A stretch of DNA of 64,000 bases from Posidonia oceanica (lineage: Eukaryota > Streptophyta > Magnoliopsida > Alismatales > Posidoniaceae), in assembly GCA_037176725.1 (NCBI GenBank), contig JAZBRS010000074.1, positions 66,840,001-66,904,000 on the forward strand, given 5' to 3'. Shown here piece by piece: positions 43,318-56,300 of the stretch. The notes under the pieces were generated by a model. The model was not told where the DNA came from and did no database searches. It saw only the letters and a program-made list of their open reading frames with translations. Position numbers and translations under genes: made by a program. Each line of letters opens with the position of its first letter. Position 1 is the stretch's first letter.

Positions 43318-43350
43318 ACAGTATTGATCGTCGACGGCGACGATCACTGT
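43318..43350. other. Bulged inverted repeat in the right LTR
   Basis: Identical copy of the 21246-21278 inverted repeat in the 5' LTR, with the same 8-bp and 5-bp stems and the same 3-nt bulge. Confidence 0.75.
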
Positions 43351-46300
43351 AGCACGAAGCTTCCAGAGTTCGTGCCGCCGACGGGGGGGGCTGAGGATGC
43401 GCAGTCGAACGGAGGAGGTGCTCCCGGAGTCGGCGGAGACAGGGCGGCAATCGGTGGAGGACGACGCTGTCTGGAACGTGCCGGAGCGTTCGCCGGAGCT
43501 CTATAGAAGGTCTGGAGCTCGGTCCGGCCGTTCGACGCAGCGAAGCTGCGCTCTGAAGACCGGAGGAGACTCCTGACGTCCGTGCGGAGCTCCGGGGATC
43601 ACCGGGATGGCGTTCCGCTGGCTGGAGCGCCGCGAAGACCGGAGGACGTTGCCGGAGAAGATGACCGGACCGGCGAGCAGAAACGGAGCAGGAGGGCCGA
43701 AAAAGCTAGTCTAAAGGGCGGGGAAGCGAGAGGAAAAGAAAAGGAAGCTAACGGAAGCAAAATTTACCTCTTTCCACGTCTGAGTTGTTCCCCCGACGTC
43801 AGTGGTTCCAGAGCCGGTCGGCGGAGGTCGTTCGGTCACAGCAGGCGTCGTCCGTCGCTCGCGAAGGTTGGAGCGGCTTCTGAATGTTCCTCCGGTGCTT
43901 CCCAGATGGTCAGACGGAAGCTTCGCAGCTCGGGTGATGGTTCGACTGATTTGGGTTCACAGGTTGCTGCCGGAGGTCGGGGAGGGGTGTTGCTGCTCGT
44001 CGGCTTGGATGGAGCGCTCTGGGAGATTGCTGGGACGCTGGTGATGGAGTTCGGATGCTCTGGAATGGATTCTAGTGTGAGTAGATAGGGAATGGAGGTC
44101 CGGGTTGATTTCTGACAGAAGCAAGGCCAAGTGTTTGTAGTGGGTTTTAAGGTCTGTGGTGGACGAGAAGGTCTGATGGCCGGGGCTTTGGAAAGGTGGA
44201 TGTGTGGTGAACTTCTGGGTAGAATTTGGGAGAAGGTGGTGGGCTAGAGTGGAGGAAATTGCAAAGGGAAGGTGTTGCGTTGCAGTTGGCTTCAGGTGAT
44301 GTTTCAGGGCAGGTTAGGTGGTGGAATGGCTGGGGAACGATGTTGGGGAATGACTGAGTTTCTGGGTGAATTTGGGGAAGGAATTGGGAGAAGGATGAAG
44401 GCCGGGAAGGGTGTTGGTCAGCTGGAAATAGAAGAAGGGGTTTTGCTGAAGGTTTCGGCAGGGAAAGGGAAAGGAATTGGGTGGAGGAGGCTGAGGGATT
44501 GGAGTCTCTCTCCGGGACGCAGAGGTGACTCCCAAACCACTCTCTCTGGCCACTCTCTCTTTTGGAAGTGGAGGAGACAGAGGAGAAAAGGGATGAGTTG
44601 CAGGTGGGAGAATTGTGAAGGAAAAGGCTCTCTGGAATTGGATTCAACTCTGGGTTCCTCTCTGAGTTCGCTCTAAAGCTGAAGGTTGTTCGCTCCCGGT
44701 TCTGCACTGAAGGTCTCGACTCTTCTGGATTGAAGGAGGATCGAAGGATTATATCTGGGGAGCGGAGGCTGCTGGCGCGCGGGGGAACTTTCAAATTCGG
44801 CCGGCGGCCACTGCAGCAGAGAGGACTGAGGCGACCGGCTCCGGAAAAGCTGCTGAGACGGGGAGACGGCGAGCTGCTGTAGAATGAAGTGACGGAGCTT
44901 CGAATTTAAAAGGAGGAGGGGAATCCTGTTGCTGCAGCTTCGCGGGAGAAACGGCCGGAGAAAAACGCAGAGGAAGATTGAGGAAGAAGAAGGGTGGGGA
45001 AGGCCGGACTGTGGGCCGAGAGGAAAAAAAACGAAGAAATAAAAGGAAAAAGGAAACGGGCTGAATTGAGCCCAGTAAAGAAAAGAAAGAATAAAAAAGA
45101 AAAGTAAGAGAGAAGGAGGGGATAGAATGGGGAAATAAAATAGGTAAAAATAAACTAAAAAATAAATAAAAATATTAGAGGAGTTGTACTGTAGATTAGG
45201 ATTTTAATTAAGATTTTTAATGGTTATTTTGAGTTGATTAATGTGTTTTGGGCTTGATTAGGGTTTTAGGACTTTGGTTTTGTTCTTAATTGGTTTTCAC
45301 TTGTTTAAACGTTTGTTAATCCCTTTTTAAATTATTTTAAAAATTTCATTTCTTTTGTTGGACACTTAGGATATTAATTAGGATTTTTTAGGATTTATTT
45401 TCCTATTAATCAGGGTTGGTTTTATGTTTTCAAGTTGTAGTCTTCTTAGGGTTTTTCCTTCTTAAATCTTTTAAGTTATGTTTGGATTTTTATTTATTGG
45501 TTTTTTCTTGAAGTTTTTAGTTGGATTTTTTTTGGTTTGATAGGGTGTTTTTGAGCTTTTCAGATGTGTTTTCTTTTCTTTTTTTTTTTAATTAAGTTTT
45601 TACTTGTTTTTCTTATGTTCGTTAGGTTAAGTCTTTTGCCTTTCTTAATTACTTGTTCTAGTATTTGATTTTTTAATTCTTCTTTTTAGGGTTTGTTTTT
45701 TAATTCTTCAGATGGGGTTTTTATCTTGGGTGGGTTTTGATTTTATTTTAGTTTTTTTCCTTGATTTTTCAGTGTTTTCTTTTGATTTGTTTTGCATTTT
45801 TTAGTTTGCATGTTTAGTTTTCTTTTTAGCTTGCTTAAGTTAAGTTTAAGTTGTTAATTGCTTGTTTAACATTTTTTTAATTGTTTTTCTTTGGGTACTG
45901 ATTTGTTTGTTTTATGTTTTGAGATTTTACAGATTTTTATGGGTTTTTGTGGATTTTGCAAAAGGGAGAAAAGGAAAAGAGAAGGAGAAAAAAAAAATGG
46001 AAAAAGGAGAGAGATAAAAGGGAAAAAGATAGGTTGGAGGAAAACGATTTTTAAAAATTCAGAAAAAGTGTTAAAAATAAAGTAAAAATAGGGATAAGAT
46101 AGAGGAAGGATAGAGGCACAGAGGGGGCCCACAGCCAGACCAGAAAAAGGATCAGAAAGGGATGAAAAGAGAGATGATAATCAGGAGAGAGAGAGGAGAG
46201 AGAAAATGATAATCCCGGAGAGAGAAAAGGATAATTTGGGTGAAAGAGGGTCCTAATGGTCTTAGAATGGAGTGAAGATTGGTGGGTGGGTAGGCTGGGG

Positions 46301-46647
46301 TTTGAAGTCTTGGGTCTGAAATTTTGGTTTGATTCTAAGGAGGTTTTGGAGGGGTTTCAAGGCATAGAAAAAGGGTAGTTTCACCTAAGTTTTCTAGGGT
46401 TTTTGGGAATGGGTCAGGCTTGGAAAATCCTAGGTTTTTGGGTAGGTTTGTTGAGTGGATAGTGGTGGGTTTTCCTATGAATTTTGGTTAGGTTCAGAGG
46501 TTGGGAAGGGGGGTAAAGGTTTAGGCCAAAACGGGCTGATTTTGAAGGGTTGAGAGGAGGGTTAGGGTTAGGGTTTGGTTGGGGTTTGATCCAGCAATCA
46601 ACCAGAGGGCTCCAAGGGTCCAGGCCTGCCAAGATGGGGTGTCAACA

Positions 46648-46652
46648 GTCCG
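46648..46652. other. Target-site duplication, right copy (GTCCG)
   Basis: Directly follows the CAACA end of the right LTR and continues into satellite as GTCCGAAACCTATCC. It matches the left copy at 18550-18554. Confidence 0.93.
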
Positions 46653-47724
46653 AAACCTATCCTTTTCGGTCGATAAGTCCGAAACTTATCATCCAACCTT
46701 TGTGGTCGATAGGTCCGAAACCTATCCTTAACGGTCGATATGTCCGTAACTTATCATCCAACCTTTGCGGTCGATGGGTCCGAAACCAATCCTTTCCGGT
46801 CGTTTTGTCCGAAACTTATCATCCAACCTTTGCGGTCGATAGGTCCGAAACCTATCCATTCCGGTCGATAGGTCCGAAACCTATTCTTTCCGGTCGATTA
46901 GTACGGAACTTATCATCCAACCTTTGGGTCGATGGATCTGAAACCTATCCTTTCCGGTCGATCAGTCCGAAACTTATCATCCAACCTTTGCAGTCGATAG
47001 GTCCGAAACCTATCCTCTCCGGTCGATAAGTCCGTAACTTATCTTCCAACCTTTGCGGTCGATGGGTCCGAAACCTATCCTTTCCGGTCGATAAGTCCGT
47101 AACTTATCATCCAACCTTTGCAGTCGATGGGACCGAAACCTATCCTTTCCGGTCGATAAGTCCGAAACTTATCATCCAACCTTTGCGGTCGATGGGTCCG
47201 AAACCTATCCTTTCCGGTCGATAAGTCAGAAACTTATCATCCAACCTTTGCGGTCGATAGGTCCGAAACCTATCCTATCCGGTCGATACGTCCGTAACTT
47301 ATCATCCAACCTTTGCGGTCGATGGGTCCGAAACCAATCCTTTCCGGTCGTTACGTCTGAAACTTATCATCCAACCTTTGCGGTCGATAGGTCCGAAACC
47401 GTTCCATTCCGGTCGATAGGTCCGAAACCTATCCTTTCCGGTCGATTAGTACGGAACTAATCATCCAACCTATGGGTCGATGGGTCTGAAACCTATCCTT
47501 TCCGGTCGATCAGTCCGAAACTTATCATCCAACCTTTGCTGTCGATAGGTCCGAAACTTATCCACTCCGGTCGATAAGTCAGTAACTTATCTTCCAACCT
47601 TTGCGGTCGATGGATCCGAAACCAATCCTTTCCGTTCGTTAAGTCCGTAACTTACCATCCAACCTTTGCAGTCGATGGGACCGAAACCTATCCTTTCTGG
47701 TCGATAAGTCCGAAACTAATCATC

Positions 47725-50700
47725 CAACCTTTGCGGTCGATGGGTCCGAAACCTATCCTTTCCGGTCGATAAGTCCGAAACTTATCATCCAACCTTTGCG
47801 GTCGATAGGTCCGAAACCTATCCTTTCCGGTCGATAAGTCCGTAACGTATCATCCAACCTTTCCGGTCGATAAGTCCGAAACATATCCACAACTGGTCAT
47901 CCAACCTTTGCGTTCGATGGGTCCGAAGCCTATCCATTCTGGTCGATAAGTCCGTAACTTATCATCCAACCTATACGGTCGATGGGTCTGAAACCAATCC
48001 TTTCCGGTCGATAAGTCCGTAACATATCATCCAACCTTTGCGGTCGTTGGGTCCGAAAACTATCTTTCCGGTTGATAAGTCCGTAAATTATCATCCAACC
48101 TTTGCGGTCGTTGGTCCGAAAACTATCTTTCCGGTTGATAAGTCCGTAAATTGTCATCCAACCTTTGCGGTCGTTGGGTCTGAAACCTATCCATTCCGGT
48201 CGATAAGCCGGAAACTTATCATCCAATCTTTGCGGTCGATGGGTCCAAAACCTATCCTTTCCAGTCGATAAGTCCGAAACTTATCATCCATCCGTTGCAG
48301 TCGATTGGACCGAAACCTATCCATTCCGGTCGATAAGTCCGAAACATATCATCCAACCTTTGCAGTCGATGGGTCCGAAACCTATCCTTTCCGGTCGATA
48401 AGTCCGAAACTTATCATCCAAACTTTGCGGTCGATAGGTCCGAAACCAATCCTTTCCGGTCGATAAGTCCGTAACTTATCATCAAACCTTCGCGGTCGAT
48501 AGGTCCGAAACCGATCCTTTCGGGTCGACATATCCATAACTTATCATCCAACCTTTGCGGTCGATGGGTCCGTAACCTATCCTTTCCGGTCGATAAGTCC
48601 GTAACTTATCATCCAACCTTTGCGGTCGATGGGTCCGAAACCTATCATTTCAGGTCGATAAGTCCGAAACTTAACATCCAAACATTGTGGTCGATAGGTC
48701 CGAAACCTATCCTTTTCGGTCGATTAGTCCGAAACTTATCATCCAACCTTTGCGGTCGATGGGTCCGAAACCAATCATTTCCGGTCGATAAGTCCGAAAC
48801 TTATCATACAACCTTTGCGGTCGATAGGTCCGAAACCTATCCTTTCCGGTCGATAAGTCCGTAACTTATCATCCAACCTTTGCGGTCGATGGGTCCGAAA
48901 CCTATCCTTTCCGGTCGATAAGTCCGTAATTTATCATCCAACCATTGCGGTCGATGGGTCCGAAAACTAACCTTTCGGGTCGGTATGTGCGTAACTTATC
49001 ATCCAACTCTGCGGTCATTGAGTTCGAAACCTATCCTTTCCGGTCGATAAGTCCGTAACTTATCATCCAACCTTTGCGGTCGATGGGTCCGAAACCCACC
49101 CTTTCCGGTCGATAAGTCCGAAACTTATCATCCTACCTTTACAGTCGACGAGTTCAAAACCTATCCTATCCGGTCGATAAGTCCGTAACTTATCATCCAA
49201 CCATTGCTGTCGATGTGTCCGAAACCTATCCTTTCCAGTCGATAAGTCCGAAACATATCATCCAACCATTGCGGTCGATGGGTCCGAAACCTATCCTTTT
49301 CGGTCGATAAGTCCGAAACATATCATCCAACCTTTGTGGTCGATAGGTCCGAAACCTATCCTTTCCGGTCGATAAGTTTGAAACTTATCATCCATCCATT
49401 GCGGTCGATGGGTCCGAAACATATCCTTTCCGGTCGATAAGTCCGAAACTTATCATACAACCTTTGCGGTCGATGGGTCCGTAACCAATCCTTTCCGGTC
49501 GTTATGTCCGAAACTTATCATCCAACTTTTGCGGTCGATTGGTCCGTAACCTATCCATTCCGGTCGATAGGTCCGAAACCTATCCTTTCGGGTCGATTAG
49601 TACGGAACTTATCATCCAACCTATGGGTCGATGGATCTGAAACCTATCCTTTCCGGTCGATCAGTCCGAAACTTATCATCCAACCTTTGCAGTCGATAGG
49701 TCCGAAACCTATCCTCTCCGGTCGATAAGTCCGTAACTTATCTTCCAACCTTTGCGGTCGATGGGTCCGAAACCTATCCTTTCCGGTCGATAAGTCCGTA
49801 ACTTATCATCCAACCTTTGCCGTCGATGGGACCGAAATCTATCCTTTCCGGTCCATAAGTCCGAAACTTATCATCCAACCTTTGCGGTCGATGGGTCCGA
49901 AACCTATCCTTTCCGGTCGATAAGTCCGAAACTTATCATCCAACCTTTGCGGTCGAAAGGTCCGAAACCTATCCTTTCCGGTCGATAAGTCCGTAACTTA
50001 TCATCCAACCTTTGCGGTCGATGGGTCCGAAACCCACCCTTTCCGGTCGATAAGTCCGAAACATACCATCGAACCTTTACGGTCGATGGGTTCAAAACCT
50101 ATCCTTTCCGGATGACAAGTCCGTAACTTATCATCCAACCGTTGCTGTCGATGGGTCCGAAACCTATCCTTTCCAGTCGATAAGTCCGAAACTTATCATC
50201 CAACCGTTGCTGTCGATGGGTCTGAAACCTATCCTTTTCGGTCGATAAGTCCGAAACTTATCATCCAACCTTTGTGGTCGATAGGTCCGAAACCTATCCT
50301 TTCCGGTCGATAAGTCTGAAACTTATCGTCCATCCATTGCGGTCGAAGGGTCCGAAACCTATCATTTCCGGCCGATAAGTCCGAAACTTATCAAACCACC
50401 TTCGCGGTCGAAAGGTCCGAAACCTATCCTTTCCGGTCGATAAGTCCGTAACTTATCATCCAACCTTTGCGGTCGATGGGTCCGAAACCTACCCTTTCCG
50501 GTCGTTAAGTCCGAAACTTATCATCCAACCTTTGCGGTCGGTAGGTCCGAAACCTATCCATTCCGGTCGATTAGTCCGAAACTTATCATCCAACATTTGC
50601 GGTCGATGGGTCCAAAACCAATCCGTTCCGGTCGATAAGTCCGTAACTTATCGTCCATCCTTTGCAGTCGATAGGTCCGAAACCTATCCATTCCAGTCGT

Positions 50701-53340
50701 TTAGTCCGAAAATTATCATCCAACCTTTGCGGTCGATAGGTCTGAATCCTATCCTTTCCGGTCGATTAGTACGAAACTTATCATCCATCCTTTGGGTCGA
50801 TGGGTCCGAAACCTATCCTTTCCGGTCGATTAGTCCGAAACTTATCATCCAGCCTTTGCGGTCGATAGGTCCGAAACCAATCCTCTCCGGTCGATAAGTC
50901 CGTAACTTATCATCCAACCTTTGCGGTCGATGGGTCCGAAACCTATCCGTTCCGGTTGATAAGTCCGTAACTTACCATCCAACCAATGCGGTCGACGGGT
51001 CCGAAGCCTATCCTTTCTGGTCGATAAGTCCGTAACTTATCATCCAACCTCTGCGGTCGATGGGACCGAAACCTATCCTTTCCGGTCGATAAGTCCGTAA
51101 CTTATCATCCAACCTTTGCGATCGATGGGTCCAAAACCTATCCTTTCCGGTCGATAAGTCCGTAATTTATCATCCAACCTTTGCGGTCGATGGGTCCGAA
51201 ACCTATCCTTTCCGGTCGATAAGTCTGAAACTTATCATCCATCCATTGCGGTCGAAGGGTCCGAATCCTATCCTCTCAGGTCGATAAGTTCGAAACTTTT
51301 CACACAACCATCGCGGTCGATAGGTCCGAAACCTATCCTTTCCGGTCGATAAGTCCGTAATTTGTCATCCAACCTTTGCGGTCGATGGGTACGAAACCAA
51401 TCCTTTCAGGTCGTTATGTCCGAAACTTATCATCCAACTTTTGCGGTCGATAGGTCCGAAACCTATCCATTCCGGTCGATAGGTCCGAAACCTATCCTTT
51501 CCGGTCGATTAGTACGGAACTTATCATCCAACCTATGGGTCGATGGATCTGAAACCTATCCTTTCCGGTCGATCCGTCCGAAACTTATCATCCAACCTTT
51601 GCAGTCGATAGGTCCGAAACCTATCCCCGCCGGTCGATAAGTCCGTAACTTATCTTCCAACCTTTGCGGTCGATGGGTCCCAAACCTATCCTTTCCGGTC
51701 GATAAGTCCGTAACTTATCATCCAACCATTGCAGTCGTTGGGACCGAAACCTATCCTTTCCGGTCGATAAGTCCGAAACTAATCATCCAACCTTTGCGGT
51801 TGATGGGTCCGAAACCTATCCTATCCGGTCGATAAGTCCGAAACTTATCATCCAACCTTTGCGGTCGATAGGTCCGAAACCTATCCATTCCGGTCGATAT
51901 GTCCGTAACTTATCATCCAACCTTTGCGGTCGATGGGTCCGAAACCCACCCTTTCCGGTCGATAAGTCCGAAACTTATCATCGAGCCTTTACGGTCGATG
52001 GGTTCAAAACCTATCCTTTCCGGACGATAAGTCCGCAACTTATCATCCAACTGTTGCTGTCGATGGGTCCGAAACCTATCCTTTCCAGTTGATAAGTCCG
52101 AAACTTATCATCCAACCGTTGCTGTCGATGGGTCAGAAACCTATCCTTTTCGGTCGATAAGTCCGAAACTTATCATCCAACCTTTGTGGTCGATAGGTCC
52201 GAAACCTATCCTTTCCGGTCGATAAGTCTGAAACTTATCGTCCATCCATTGCGGTCGATGGGTCCGAAACCTATCCTTTTCGGCTGATAAGTCCGAAACT
52301 TATTAAACCACCTTCGCGGTCGATAGGTCCGAAACCTATCCTTTCCGGTCGATAAGTCCATAACTTATCATCCAACCTTTGCGGTCGATGGGTCCGAAAC
52401 CTACCCTCTCCGGTCGTTATGTCCGAAACTTATCATCCAACCTTTGCGGTCGATAGGTCCGAAACCTATCCATTCCGGTCGATTAGTCCAAAACTTATCA
52501 TCCAACATTTGCGGTCGATGGGTCCAAAACCAATCCTTTTCGGTCGATAAGTCCGTAACTTCTTATCCATCCTTTGCAGTCGATAGGTCCGAAACCTATC
52601 CATTCCAGTCGTTAAGTCCGAAACTTATCATCCAACCTTTGCGGTCGATGGGTCCGAAACCTATCCTTTCCGGTCGATAAGTCCGAAACTTATCAGCCAA
52701 CCTTTGCGGTCGATAGGTCTGAAACCTATCCTTTCCGGTCGATTAGTCCGAAACTTATCATCCAACCTTTGGGTCGATGGGTCCGAAACCTATCCTTTCC
52801 GGTCGATATGTCCGAAACTTACCATCCAGCCTTTGCGGTCGATAGGTCCGAAACCAATCCTCACCGGTCGAAAAGTCCGTAACTTATCATCCAACCTTTG
52901 CGGTCGTTGGGTCCGAAACCTATCCGTTCCGGTCGATAAGTCCGTAACTTATCATCCAACCAATGCGGTCGATGGGTCCGAAGCCTATCCTTTCTGGTCG
53001 ATAGGTCCGTAACTTATCATCCAACCACTGCGGTCGATGGGACCGAAACCAATCCTTTCCGGTCGATAAGTCCGTAACTTATCATCCAACCTATGCGGTC
53101 GATGGGTCCGAAACCTATCCTTTCCGGTCGATAAGTCCGTAATTTATCATCCAACCATTGCGGTCGATGGGTCCGAAAACTATCCTTTTCGGTCGATAAG
53201 TCCGTAACTTATCATCCAACCTCTGCGGTCAATGAGTTCGAAACCTATCCTTTCCGGTCGATAAGTCCGTAACTTATCATCCAACCTTTGCGGTCGATGG
53301 GTCCGAAACCCACCCTTTCCGGTCGATAAGTTCGAAACTT
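47725..53340. repeat. About 5.6-kb satellite segment, copy of 12779-18395
   Basis: Parallel variants at a constant shift of about 34,945 bp, including the truncated marker (47881), the TCCGAAAACTATC doublet (48055-48125), the GGATGACAAGTCC variant (near 50110) and the TTTGTCATCC monomer (51362). Substitutions are more frequent than between the 3,934-bp copies, so this duplication seems older. The copy starting 12779 lacks one monomer present near 47660. Confidence 0.78.
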
Positions 53341-56300
53341 ATCATCCAAACTTTGCGGTCGATAGGTCCGAAACCTATCCTTTCCGGTCGATAAGTCCGT
53401 AACTTATCATCCAACCTTTGCGGTCGATAGGTCCGAAACCTATCCATTCTGGTCGACATATCCATAACTTATCATCCAACCTTTGCGGTCGATGGGTCCG
53501 TAACCTATCCATTTCGGTCGATAAGTCCGAAACGTATCATCCAACCTTTGTGGTCGATAGGTCCGAAACCTATCCTTTCCGGTCGATATGTTTGAAACTT
53601 ATCATCCATCCATTGCGGTCGATGGGTCCGAAACCTATCCTTTCCGGTCGATACGTCCGAAACTTATCAAACAACCTTCGCGGTCGATAGGTCCGAAACC
53701 TATCCTTTCCGGTCGATATGTCCGTAACTTATCATCCAACCGTTGCGGTCGATGGGTCCGAAACCAATCCTTTCCGGTCGTTTTGTCCGAAACTTATCGT
53801 CCAACCTTTGCGGTCGATAGGTCCGAAACCTATCCATTCCGGTCGATAGGTCCGAAACCTATCCTTTCCGGTCGATTAGTACAGAACTTATCATCCAACC
53901 TTTGGGTCGATGGATCTGAAACCTATCCTTTCCGGTCGATCAGTCCGAAACTTATCATCCAACCTTTGCAGTCGATAGGTTCGAAACCAATCCTCTCCGG
54001 TCGATAAGTCCGTAAATTATCTTCCTACCTTTGCGGTCGATGGGTCCGAAACCGATCCTTTCCGGTCGATAAGTCCGTAACTTATCATCCAACCTTTGCA
54101 GTCGATGGGACCGAAACCTATCCTTTCCGGTCGATAAGTCCGAAACTTATCATCCAACCTTTGCGGTCGATGGGTCCGAAACCTATCCATTCCGGTCGAT
54201 AAGTCAGAAACTTATCATCCAACCATTGCGGTCGATAGGTCCGAAACCTATCCTATCCGGTCGATACGTCCGTAACTTATCATCCAACCTTTGCGGTCGA
54301 TAGGCCCGAAACCTATCCATTCTGGTCGACATATCCATAACTTATCATCCAACCTTTGCGGTCGATGGGTCCGAAACCTATCCTTTCCAGTCGATTAGTC
54401 CGTAACTTATCATCCAAACTTTGCCATCGATGGGTCCGAAACCTATCGTTTCAGGTCGATAAGTCCGAAACTTAACATCCAACCGTTGTGGTCGATAGGT
54501 CCGAATCCTATCCTTTCCGGTCGATAAGTCCGAAACTTATCAGCCAACCTTTGCTGTCGATGGGTCCGAAATCAATCATTTCCGGTCGATAAGTCCGAAA
54601 CTTATCATACAACCTTTGCGGTCGATAGGTCCGAAACCTATCCGTTCCGGTCGATAAGTCCGTAACTTATCATCCAACCTTTGCGGTCGATGGGTCCGAA
54701 ACCGATCCTTTCCGGTCGATAAGTCCGTAATTTATCATCCAACCAATGCGGTCGAAGGGTCCGAAAACTATCCATTCCGGTCGATAAGTCTGAAACTTAT
54801 CATCCAACCTCTGCGGTCAATGAGTTCGAAACCTATCCTTTCCGGTCGATAAGTCTGTAACTTATCATCCAACCTTTGCTGTCGATGGGCCCGAAACCCA
54901 CCCTTTCCGGTCGATAAGTCCGAAACTTATCATCGAAACTTCACGGTCGATGGGTTCAAAACCTATCCTTTCCGGACGATAAGTCCGTAACTTATCATCC
55001 AACCGTTGCTGTCGATGGGTCCGAAACCTATCCTTTCAAGTCGATAAGTCCGAAACTTATCATCCAACCATTGCTGTCGATGGGTCTGAAACCTATCCTT
55101 TTTGGTCATTAAGTCCGAAACTTATCATCCAACCTTTGGGGTCGATAGGTCCGAAACCTATCCTTTCCAGTCGATAAGTCTGAAACTTAACGTCCATCCA
55201 TTGCGGTCAATGGGTCCGAAACCTATCCTTTCCGGTCGATAAGTCCAAAACTTATCAAACAACCTTCGCGGTCGATAGGTCCGAAACCTATCCCTTCTGG
55301 TCGATAAGTCCGTTACTTATCATCCAACCTTTGCAGTCGATGGGTCCGAAACCTACCCTTTCCGGTCGTTAAGTCCGAAACATATCATCCAACCTTTGCG
55401 GTCGATAGGTCCGAAACCTATCCATTCCGGTCGATTAGTCCGAAATTTATCATCCAACATTTGCGGTCGATGGGTCCAAAACCAATCCTTTCCGGTCGAT
55501 AAGTCCGTAACTTATTATCCATCCTTTGCAGTCGATAGGTCCGAAACCTATCCATTCCAGTCGTTAAGTCCGAAACTTATCATCCAACCTTTGCGGTTGA
55601 TGGGTCCGAAACCTATCCTTTCCGGTCAATAAGTCCGAAACTTATCACCCAACCTTTGCAGTCGATAGGTCTGAAACCTATCCTTTCCGGTGGATTAGTC
55701 CGAAACTTATCATCCAACCGTTGGGGCGATGGGTCCGAAACCAATCCTTTCCGGTCGATATGTCCGAAACTTATCATCCAGCCTTTGCGGTCGATAGGTC
55801 CGAAACCAATCCTCTCCGGTCGATAAGTCCGCAACTTATCATCCAACCTTTGCGGTCGATGGGTCCGAAACCTATCCGTTCCGGTCGATAAGTCCGTAAC
55901 TTATCATCCAACCAATGCGGTCGATGGGTCCGAAGCCAATCCTTTCTGGTCGATAAGTCCGTAACTTATCATCCAACCACTGCGGTCGATGGGACCGAAA
56001 CCAATCCTTTCCGGTCGATAAGTCCGTAACTTATCATCCAACCTATGCGGTCGATGGGTCCGAAACCTATCCTTTCCGGTCGATATGTCCGTAATTTATC
56101 ATCCAACCATTGCGGTCGATGGGTCCGAAAACTATCCTTTCCGGTCGATAAGTCCGTAACTTATCATCCAACCTCTGCGGTCAATGAGTTCAAAACCTAT
56201 CCTTTCCGGTCGATAAGTCCGTAACTAATCATCCAACCTTTGCGGTCGATTGGTCCGAAACCCACCCTTTCCGGTCGATTAGTCCGTAACTTATCATCCA

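Larger units (their letters stand above)
18555..46647 (-). mobile_element. Full-length Ty3/gypsy Tat-lineage LTR retrotransposon, 28.1 kb
   Basis: Complete element with two 6,021-bp LTRs, 5-bp target duplication, tRNA-Arg-type PBS, polypurine tract and a gag-pro-RT-RNaseH-aRNaseH-INT frame, all on the minus strand. The degenerate first RNase H followed by an archaeal-type RNase H is diagnostic of the plant Tat clade (Ogre, Retand and relatives). Extreme length, giant LTRs and a repeat-rich 3' untranslated region are also known from that clade. The extra ORF lies between integrase and the 3' LTR in sense orientation, unlike Ogre proper, whose extra ORF precedes gag, so I do not assign the Ogre family. 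Two in-frame TAG codons probably make this copy defective. LTR divergence near 0.3% indicates recent insertion. Confidence 0.95.
40627..46647 (-). repeat. 5' LTR (right LTR), 6,021 bp
   Basis: Second copy of the LTR, at the transcription-start end of the element. Reading both copies side by side I counted about 17 substitutions, 15 of them transitions, and four 1-bp indels in G, T and A runs. That is roughly 0.28% divergence. With a commonly used plant LTR rate of 1.3e-8 per site per year this gives about 0.1 million years. The rate is an assumption and the count was made by eye. Confidence 0.97.
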
